Source of the DNA: RI-153 sp963721725
GTDB lineage: Bacteria > Chloroflexota > Anaerolineae > Caldilineales > Caldilineaceae
Length of the DNA: 64,000 bases
Direction: 5' to 3'
NCBI GenBank assembly: GCA_963721725.1
Contig: CAVRLX010000017.1
Coordinates: forward strand, 186,001 to 250,000
The notes beneath the pieces were generated by a model. The model saw nothing but the letters and a program-made list of their open reading frames with translations. It searched no databases and was not told the DNA's origin. Position numbers and translations under genes: made by a program. Below, piece after piece: positions 26,327-34,000 of the stretch (within the stretch, counting starts at the first letter, position 1; every line of letters begins with the position of its first letter).

Positions 26327-27687
26327 GCACCATGAATCGAATTTTGCGCTGGTTTACCGGCGAAGAAAGAGACGAGACCGTCCCCGAATCTGCGCCATCG
26401 AGCGAGCCTGTGGCGTCTAACACGCAGCCGACGCCCGCGGTAAGCGAGCCGACGGTGAGTCCACAACCGCCGACGGCGCGCACGCGCACGCTGACCCGTG
26501 GCTTTCCTCCGCCGGAGAACAACGCAGCAGCCTATGGCATCACGCTGGAAGAGGCCAAAGTCGCCCCCGGTACAGAGTATTGGCGAGTCATGCGCATCTA
26601 CCATTTGGCCCAAAACGAGAACAAAGGGCGTCATCATATTTTTATGGATGCGCTTTCGCCCGAAGGGGCGCGCCTGCGCAACAGCCGAGTGCGCATCACC
26701 TGGGACGGCGGTGAGCAAATAGTTGCCATTGACAAGCCAGACAATGAGCCGGGGGCCAACTTTCCCATGTGGAAATGGCAGGTGTGCAGTATGCGTATGT
26801 CCGATCTGCCCAGCGATGTGGTCCACGGATTAAGCACCAATCACCCCGACGAGCCGCTCCCCGGCGGTGGTCAGAGTGGCAATACGCTTTTTCACCATTC
26901 GTTTTTGGTTGTCTTTCAAAAAGTGGTGGCGGCCCAATCCACGGGCACGCTCTCTGGACGTGTTGAAAACAGCCGAGATGGACTGACGGCGGAGTTGTGG
27001 CGCGACGGCGCCAGTATGGAAAGTACACCCGTCGCTGCGGACGGCACATTCACGTTCAAAGTCAACGCGGGCCAATACGAAGTGCGGCTGGACGATCAGC
27101 GGCAAAACGTTCGGATCAACGTCGGTGGTGTCACCCAGCTTACCCTCCATCTAACCCCGCGCAACAGTATACTAGAAGGTGTGGTCCACGGCGGCGGCGG
27201 ATTGGTGATTCGGCTGGTGATGGGCGGTGAAATCCTGACCGAAGGCATTCTGGGCGAGAGCGGGGCCTTTCGTCTGCGCAGTTTGCGGCGGGGAGACTAC
27301 TTTTTACAGGTGGGGCGACCGGGATCACCCGAGGCATTGGTCTCGGCTGGCCCGCTGAAAATGGATGGCAGCAATACCGAGCGAGTGGAGATGCGCGTGC
27401 CTGTGCTCTTTAGCGAAGAGGCTGACATGAGCTTGGGCCATTATGTGCTTTTTGGCGACCCAGATCTGCCGACCACGCGCGCCCAGTTCACCCTGTTGGC
27501 CTCTGTGCTGGCTGAAAAACGGCTGACCTTTGGCTTCGACAGGCAGACTGCTGAGCAAGCTGCCCGTGTCACGGTGATTGGCGAAAGCGTATCAGAATTT
27601 GATCTAATTTACCTGTGGACACAGGGCATCCCCGTGGATCGACTGACAGGGACGCCCCAAACGATTCGCGACACGCTGCGCGGGTAA
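26323..27687 (+). CDS. Uncharacterised multi-domain protein sharing its C-terminal domain with the upstream gene
   Basis: A 454-residue protein. After a Ser/Pro/Thr-rich linker (residues 20-60) comes a conserved-looking domain (EYWRVMRIYHLAQNENKGRH to HHSFLVVFQKVV, about 85-205), then two beta-sandwich repeats (GTLSGRVENSRDGLTAELW; NSILEGVVHGGGGLVIRLV). The C-terminal domain (LGHYVLFGDP... RVTVIGESVSEFDLIYLWTQGIPVDRLTGT) resembles that of the upstream protein. The HHI/HHSF domain recalls modules I have seen in Chloroflexota cell-wall or glycan-active proteins, but I cannot name it. No catalytic motif or signal peptide is visible. Translation is coupled to the upstream gene, so the two products probably act together. 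Confidence 0.75.
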   Translation: MSTMNRILRWFTGEERDETVPESAPSSEPVASNTQPTPAVSEPTVSPQPPTARTRTLTRGFPPPENNAAAYGITLEEAKVAPGTEYWRVMRIYHLAQNENKGRHHIFMDALSPEGARLRNSRVRITWDGGEQIVAIDKPDNEPGANFPMWKWQVCSMRMSDLPSDVVHGLSTNHPDEPLPGGGQSGNTLFHHSFLVVFQKVVAAQSTGTLSGRVENSRDGLTAELWRDGASMESTPVAADGTFTFKVNAGQYEVRLDDQRQNVRINVGGVTQLTLHLTPRNSILEGVVHGGGGLVIRLVMGGEILTEGILGESGAFRLRSLRRGDYFLQVGRPGSPEALVSAGPLKMDGSNTERVEMRVPVLFSEEADMSLGHYVLFGDPDLPTTRAQFTLLASVLAEKRLTFGFDRQTAEQAARVTVIGESVSEFDLIYLWTQGIPVDRLTGTPQTIRDTLRG

Positions 27688-27691
27688 CCCG

Positions 27692-28573
27692 ATGTCTACA
27701 CAGAATGCAGCATCCACCATCCCCCATTGGGTCAGTTGTAACGGCAAAATGATTGCGCCCGCCGCCGCCACGCTATCGGTCTTGGGCGATACGATCTACG
27801 GAGCGTGGGGCGTCTACGAGAGTATGCAACTGGCTGGCGGGGTCGTCTTTCATCTTGACGATCACCTGCAGCGGCTTTTGGATTCGGCAGCGCAGATCGA
27901 TCTACCGCTGGCGGGAGATCTGGCACAGCATCGGGACTGGCTTGGTGCGCTGTTAGAGGCCGAAGCAGCGCAGACGGGAACCCCTGTGCAAACGGCCACC
28001 ATTCGCCTCTTTGCCGTGGGTCCAGATCGCGAGCAAGAGCCGCGTTCATTCCTCTGGCTACAACCCTTTAGCGCGCCGGATCAAACAATGGCGCGCCAGG
28101 GCGTGGGCGCAGTGAGCTACGTGGGCGAGCGTGCCCTGCCTACAGTGAAATCGCTCAACACACTGATCAACACCCTGGCCCGGCACAAGGCCAGCCAGCA
28201 GGGTGAGCATGAGGGATTGTTGATTGATACGCAAGGGAATGTATGTGAAGGGGCAAGCAGTACGTTTTATGCAGTAATAGATGGTGTGTTGGTGGTTCCG
28301 CCAGCCAGCGATATTTTAGAAGGGGTGACGCTGCAAATCGTGCTGCGGTTGGCCGCCGAGGCGGGAATTGGCGTAGAGCGACGACGGTTTTCCCTGGCTG
28401 AGCGCGCGGGCTGGCAAGAGGCTTTTCTTACGAGCACCAGCCGCCATGTACTCCCCTTAATTCGCTTGGATAGCATAGCGATTGGCAACGGCACGCCGGG
28501 GCCGTTGACGTGCGAACTTCAGCAACGGTTTGAGGATTATTTCCACCGCTATATCGCGCAACATCAGCCATAA
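27692..28573 (+). CDS. Class IV PLP-dependent aminotransferase
   Basis: A 293-residue fold-type IV PLP enzyme of the branched-chain/D-amino-acid transaminase/aminodeoxychorismate lyase family. It has GDTIYGAWGVYESMQLAGG with the early phosphate/substrate region, FHLDDHLQRLLDSA, the PLP lysine in PTVKSLNTLINTLARHKA, EGLLIDTQGNVCEGASSTFYAV, and ILEGVTLQIVLRLA. Which member cannot be decided; replacement of the usual LN(Y/N) after the lysine by SLN, and the degenerate N-terminal motif, argue against a standard IlvE. It is third in the operon, four bases after the previous stop. Confidence 0.87.
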   Translation: MSTQNAASTIPHWVSCNGKMIAPAAATLSVLGDTIYGAWGVYESMQLAGGVVFHLDDHLQRLLDSAAQIDLPLAGDLAQHRDWLGALLEAEAAQTGTPVQTATIRLFAVGPDREQEPRSFLWLQPFSAPDQTMARQGVGAVSYVGERALPTVKSLNTLINTLARHKASQQGEHEGLLIDTQGNVCEGASSTFYAVIDGVLVVPPASDILEGVTLQIVLRLAAEAGIGVERRRFSLAERAGWQEAFLTSTSRHVLPLIRLDSIAIGNGTPGPLTCELQQRFEDYFHRYIAQHQP

Positions 28574-28585
28574 AACCCCGCTTGG

Positions 28586-29366
28586 CTACTCTTCTATTTC
28601 CGTCGGCGACGGAATGTCCGTTTCCACTTGGCCGCGCTGCTGAAGCCAGCGCGCTGCCAGCCAGCACAAGGTCGCCCAAGCCGCGCCAACCACCCAACCG
28701 CCCAACACATCGGTGGGCCAGTGGACGCCCAAATAGACCCGGCTGATCCCCACCAGAAGTGTTAAAATCACCGCCATAATTAAAAAGAAAGCTTTGAAAC
28801 GGCGTCGCGGGTGGATGCGTGAAAGCAGACGCGCCCAGGGTTAGAAAGGTCACCGCCGAGAGCATGGCGTGTCCGCTGGGGAAACTGCTGTTAACTACAT
28901 AAGTGCCGTGCGGGACAAGATCTGGGCGTGGGCGGTCAAAGTTTTGTTTGAGAAGGAGACTCAAGAAGACCCCCCCCACAATCGCCACCGTGACAAAGGT
29001 CATGGCACCAAATTTGTGCTGAAGCATCAAGTAAACGACCACGGCCAGGGTGACGAGCGTCAGCACGCCAGAGCCGCCAAAACTGGTGAAATCACGCATC
29101 ATCTCTTCCACCCAGACTGGCCCAATTGGATCACTGGTATCCACCGGGTTGCGCAACGCCAACAAAATCCGTTCGTCGGCGGCGTGGGTTTCCCCCTCCA
29201 TTACTTCGCTTGCCAACTGCACAAAGCCAAAGAGAAAGGCAAAGAGGAGCAGACCTGCCAACAAAATCGATAACTCATGCTGTCCCACCCATAGGAAGAA
29301 GTTCAGAATAGGGCGTGTCCAGCGGCGCAAACGTGGATGGTTCAGGGTTTCAGAATATCTAAACAT
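28586..29366 (-). CDS. PAP2-family membrane phosphatase, frame broken by one base
   Basis: A five-to-six-helix PAP2 phosphatase (undecaprenyl-diphosphate or phosphatidic-acid phosphatase type), about 259 residues once rejoined. All three catalytic motifs are present: KQNFDRPRP, SSFPSGHAM and SRVYLGVHWPTD. The first two lie in the frame starting at 29366 and the third in another frame; removing one base at 28829 joins TFLTLGA to LLSRIHPRRRFKAFF and continues to GISRVYLGVHWPTDVLGGW. Intact motifs on both sides argue that the active gene is whole in the organism. Convergent with the aminotransferase, 12 bases apart, with no terminator between. Confidence 0.87.
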
Positions 29367-29388
29367 GGCGCTACCCTTATCGGATCAA

Positions 29389-29413
29389 AAGTGGGCGCAG
29401 GTGGCTGCGCCCA
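29389..29413. repeat. Short hairpin repeat
   Basis: GTGGGCGCA and TGCGCCCAT pair around GGTGGC. The GGGCGCA/TGCGCCC core also occurs in the intergenic hairpins near 9055 and 38041-38098. Confidence 0.5.
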
Positions 29414-29512
29414 TCTGTTGGATTCACACATGTCCCAGTCTAAACCGTTGTGTCAAAAACGCCAGTGTTCAGGATAGAGGCAAAAGATATAAAAGGGGGT
29501 ACAAGTCAGTAT

Positions 29513-30340
29513 CTAGTCGGCTTGACCAGCATAAATATCGGGGCGACGATTCTTGAGCGAAGGCAACTGGGTGCGAATCTTCTCTTGAACCGCTGTATCA
29601 ATATCGGCGATGACCACGCATTCACGCTCTGGAGCACGCGCCAGCACCGTCCCCCACGGATCAACAATCATGGCATTGCCAAAACATTGTTTGCCGGGCG
29701 GATGGCTGCCAAACTGTGCCGGGCAGACCATATAGACTTGGTTTTCAATCGCCCGTGCCCGGATCAACGCTTCCCAGTGATCTTTACCAGTGTAAAGGGT
29801 AAAAGCCGCCGGTTGGAAGATCACCGTTGCCCCAGCCAGGGTCAGCGCCCGGTAGAGTTCTGGGAAGCGAATGTCATAGCAAATGGTCAAGCCCAACTGC
29901 CCGTACTCGGTTTCAAAGCTGACCATCTCTGTGCCCGCCTCGAAGCGTGACGACTCGTTATCGGCCACATGTCCGGTCACATCAATATCAAACAGGTGAA
30001 TCTTGTTATAGCGCGCCACCAATTCACCGTTGGGATCATAGACCAAGGTGGCGTTCCATGATTTGTGGCTCCCCTCCACGGCGAGGGGAATGCTACCGCC
30101 GTGGACATAGATCCCATGCTGGCGGGCTTTGCGCTGGAGCATCTCGCTGCTGGGGCCGGGCAAGATCTCGCGGGCGTTAAAAACCGTCTCGTTTGTGCCC
30201 AGAATGTTAAACATCTCCGGCAGCGCCACCAAATTGGCTCCCTGGCGCGCCGCCTCGTCAATCAGCGCCTCGGCCTTGCGTAGATTCTCCGCCTTGTCGG
30301 ATTGGGTGTTCATCTGGCAGGCAGCAATGCGAAATGACAT
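29513..30340 (-). CDS. Nitrilase-superfamily amidohydrolase (Nit1/Nit2-like)
   Basis: A 275-residue carbon-nitrogen hydrolase with the Glu-Lys-Cys triad: E in VALPEMFNIL (about 42), K in YNKIHLFDI (about 112) and C in ICYDIRFPEL (about 154). The surrounding sequence (PGPSSEMLQRKARQHGIYVHGGSIP, RARAIENQVYMVCPAQFG, GNAMIVDPWGTVLA) places it near the Nit1/Nit2 branch, whose members hydrolyse deaminated glutathione or omega-amides of 2-keto acids. Metabolite repair is therefore likely but not proven. Start fixed by GAGGAG. It lies 21 bases downstream of the DUF1992 gene, probably one operon. Confidence 0.9.
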   Translation of the reverse strand: MSFRIAACQMNTQSDKAENLRKAEALIDEAARQGANLVALPEMFNILGTNETVFNAREILPGPSSEMLQRKARQHGIYVHGGSIPLAVEGSHKSWNATLVYDPNGELVARYNKIHLFDIDVTGHVADNESSRFEAGTEMVSFETEYGQLGLTICYDIRFPELYRALTLAGATVIFQPAAFTLYTGKDHWEALIRARAIENQVYMVCPAQFGSHPPGKQCFGNAMIVDPWGTVLARAPERECVVIADIDTAVQEKIRTQLPSLKNRRPDIYAGQAD

Positions 30341-30361
30341 CAGGGTCTCCTCAGTGGGTGG

Positions 30362-30889
30362 CTAAAGCTGACGGGGGGCGTCAATGCGGGTTAATTCGTG
30401 TTCCAGCCGTAAGTGCAAGATCTCTTTGATGGCAACGGGCTGGATCAGGTTGAGATCCAAAATACGGCGGTTGATGTTCGCCATGCGCGCTTCCCATTGG
30501 GCCACCAAGTGATTCCAGTTGGTGGCGCGCCGTGTCGGGTCAATGCGCGCCCAATCCCACTGGCGGCGCATCTCGGCGCGCAGGGCGTCGATCTCGGCCA
30601 GCAGTGCCTTGCGGTCAGCAATCCAGGCAGGGGTGAGATCGTTGTCTTTGAGTAGCTTGTTCGCCATGCGCATGTCAGACGGCTCATTGGGATTGTCGTC
30701 CATGCGGAGGGGTTTGCCTTTGCCGGGCAGGTTATCAAACACCCCCTGGCGCATAGCTTCCTCAATCCGCTCGTCAATTAGATTTTGCCAACTACCCATG
30801 CGATCCTGATCTTTGCCACGCGGCGTCTTCTGTGTCCCCGATTGGCCTTCCTCATTGGTTGACGAATCATCGACCTTGCCTCGCTGCAT
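30362..30889 (-). CDS. DUF1992 (DnaJC28-like) protein
   Basis: A 175-residue cytoplasmic protein. IDERIEEAMRQGVFDNLPGKGKPLRMDD is the hallmark of DUF1992, the conserved domain of DnaJ homolog subfamily C member 28, though no J domain is present. The rest is helical and charged, with a C-terminal helix ending HLRLEHELTRIDAPRQL. The N-terminal 30 residues are a polar, probably disordered tail. Function unknown. First gene of a two-gene operon with the nitrilase-family enzyme. Confidence 0.87.
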   Translation of the reverse strand: MQRGKVDDSSTNEEGQSGTQKTPRGKDQDRMGSWQNLIDERIEEAMRQGVFDNLPGKGKPLRMDDNPNEPSDMRMANKLLKDNDLTPAWIADRKALLAEIDALRAEMRRQWDWARIDPTRRATNWNHLVAQWEARMANINRRILDLNLIQPVAIKEILHLRLEHELTRIDAPRQL

Positions 30890-30938
30890 CTTCGTTTCCC
30901 TTTTAAGAATTTAAGGTTGATTGGTATCTATCCAGGTC

Positions 30939-31007
30939 CTGGGTGCGACGCACTCGCCACACAGTTTTCTGCACTCAATTTACCTATGGCGAGTGCGACG
31001 CACCCAG
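30939..31007. repeat. 21-bp inverted repeat element between the dnaE end and the DUF1992 gene
   Basis: Arms at 30939-30959 and 30987-31007 (CTGGGTGCGACGCACTCGCC... and its complement) match at 20 of 21 positions around a 27-base centre. Each arm contains the core GTGCGACGCAC also present at 9184-9203. No clear target-site duplication. Probably a small repeat element of this genome. Confidence 0.75.
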
Positions 31008-31039
31008 ATAGGTACGTTCATCGTGCGATAACGAGGCCG

Positions 31040-34000
31040 TTACTCCTCAACCACAGCCTCAACATTGAAATATTTTTGCAATTCCCCCAACAGCCGTTCG
31101 CTCACTGTGCAATAGTCGTTGGGGAAGATGAGCTGATGCTTGCGCCCCTCCGCCTCCATGACAATCGAAAACTGGTCGCGCCCACGCGGATCGCGCACCG
31201 CCTCCACAATTTCGCGCAGCCGGTACTTATCCCTATCCAACTGCCCACAGCGCGAAAAGGTGATCTTCAGCGTGCGGTGGGCGCGATGAACAGATTGGGG
31301 GAGTGGAGGATTGAGGGATTGGGGCGCGACCTCAGGCTTGATCACCGTCTGGACCACTGGTATGGCATGATCGCCGTTTTTGCCATTGGCAATCTGCCCA
31401 TTGGTTGGCGGAACGGGCGGGCGTTTCTCGCCCTTGTCGGCGGGTTTTCCCTTTGCCTTTTGGGGTTTATCTTCCACATGGCTGGGCATTTCTGGCTCCC
31501 AATCCGGCATCTCGTTGGCGAAGGGATCGACCTCATCCAACACAGGCGCATTGTCGGCGTCGTAGCCATCCATGTTGCCTTGCCAAGCAGCAGTTTTCTT
31601 GGCAGCGGTGCGATGCTCTGGCCGAGTTGTGGCAGCTTTCTGGGGCAATGCCTCTCGAACAGGCGTAAGCGGGGCTTTTGGTTCCGGTAAAGTGCCATTG
31701 GGCACAGGCGCTAACTCACTTTTCTTTTCGTTGATGGCGTGCCCGTTAAACGTGGGCGCATCCAGAAGTTTGCTTTGATAGCGATCTTCCTCGTTGATCA
31801 CCTCACGCGCCAGTTCCAGGCTGGTCTTGATCTCCTCGGCCAGCACGCTGGTGCGACCGTTGCGGGCCTGGGCCTTGCCCACCACCAAAATCACCCGATC
31901 CGGCTCCAGTTGATCTTTGTACTGTTCATAGGTGCGCGGGAAGAGGACGACTTCACATTGGCCCAACATATCTTCGATGCGCAAAAAGGCCATTTTGTCG
32001 CCCTTTTTGGTGATCGTCGTGCGAATGTCGGCGATCATGCCGCCGATGGTGACGATCTTTTCATCGTGTGCCTCGCCCAACTCGGCACATGAACAGGTCA
32101 CAATCGACATAAGATCAATCTTTAGCTGCTGCATGGGATGGCTGCTGGCAAAGACGCCCAGCAACTCTTTTTCCCACTGCAAGCGCTCTTTGCTTTTGGC
32201 CTCTTCAATGTCCGCCAATTGAATCGGAATTTCTGTGGTCTTGCCGGCATCGCCCATAAGATCGAACAAGGAGATCTGACCGCTCTCTTTGGCGCTGTGG
32301 GTGGCCGCCGAGCGCGCCACCAGTTGATCCAAGACAGTCAATAATTGCCGCCGCCGTCCAAAGCGATCCAGCGCGCCGACTTTGATCAAACATTCCAACG
32401 AGCGTTTATTGACTTGGCGCAGATCGACACGATCACAGAACTCTTCCAAATTGCGGAAGGCCCCTCCCGCCTTGCGTGCATTCAAGATCACCTGCACCGG
32501 CCCTTCGCCCACATTTTTCACGGCGGCCATGCCAAAGCGAATCGCCGCGCCTTCGGGAACGGGGAAATTATAGGCAATGCTCGGATCTTTGGTCAACGCT
32601 TTTTGGGGCGAATCGGCGGGCACGGCCTGGCTGCCAAAATCCATGCCGCTGTAATTCACATCGGGCGGCAGCACTTGAATGCCCATGCGCCGACACTCGT
32701 TGATAAAGTTGATCACCTTCTCGGTCTTGTCACGCTCCACCAACAGCAGCGCCGCCATATACTCCACCGGATAACACGCCTTGAGATAGGCGGTCTGCAC
32801 GGTGATCACGGCATAGTCGGCGGCATGTGATTTATTAAACCCATACCGCGCAAAAAACTCGATGTCCTCGTAAATGGCGGTGGCTGCCGCTTTGGGAATG
32901 CCCTTTTTGTCGCAGCCTTCCACAAAGATCTTCTTGTGATACTCAATATCCGAAGCTTTTTTCTTGGAGATGGCGCGGCGCACCAGATCCGCCTCGCCCG
33001 GCGTATAGCCCGCCAACTCGCTCAGGATCTGGATGATCTGTTCTTGATAGACGCAGTTGTGGACCACGATATTATCGGCGACAAAACTATGTAGACCTTC
33101 CACTGTCAGATCATAAACATGCTCCGGTCCTATATATTCAATCGAAACGATTTCTTCCCAAGCCACATTGAGTTTGCGTGCTGTCTGTGGCAATGGCAGT
33201 GACGCTGCCAGCGGTGCAACGACATTGGCTGAAATCCGTTCACGCGTGCGTCCTTTGGCGTAAAAGTGCTGGCGGTCAATGCCATAGGCCTGCATTAAAC
33301 CTCGGTACGATAGCGTTTGGCTCGCATCAACTTCTTCCAAAAAGGGCGCACGCGCAATACTTGTACTGCTTTGTCGTGTACAAACTTTCTTCCGCTTGGC
33401 CGAAATCATGGATGGTTGAAGCAGGGAAGCAAACTTTGCTGTGTCGTACACCGTCACCTGATAGGCGGTGCGAAGTGTCTCGTTCTTAGCACCAATGGCA
33501 TAGTCAGCCGTATAGATAACAGAACGTAGACCTAGACGCAATAGAAGGGTCTGCACATTTTCCGCCAACGTCGGTGAGACCGTCTTATAGTGGCAAAGAC
33601 GGTTATCGACATACCCGTCACAATCCCATAGCGAGGCTAGGAAGAAAGCAATATCATCAGTCCCCAGTGTAAAGATAAAATCTGGCACAAACTTTTCATG
33701 GCTGCGTAGACCACCCGGCTGATGGCCCGCCGGATGCTTCAAGCCAAGCGCCCGTAGCCAGTGCAAAAGCGCGTTAGGCTTATGATAATGTGCATTATCG
33801 TCCGCTTTGGCGACACCGATTCGGGTCACACCGCGCACCTGTTGTGTAAAGCTGGGCCGAACATCCCCAAACACTTCGAGACAGCGCTGATACTCTGCCA
33901 GTAAGGCCTCTTCCTTAGAAACAAAATCAACCGCGGCCATGCTAGCCAAACTGCCATCGCCAAGCAAATAGGCCAACACACGCAACCGTCTCCGGTCAAT

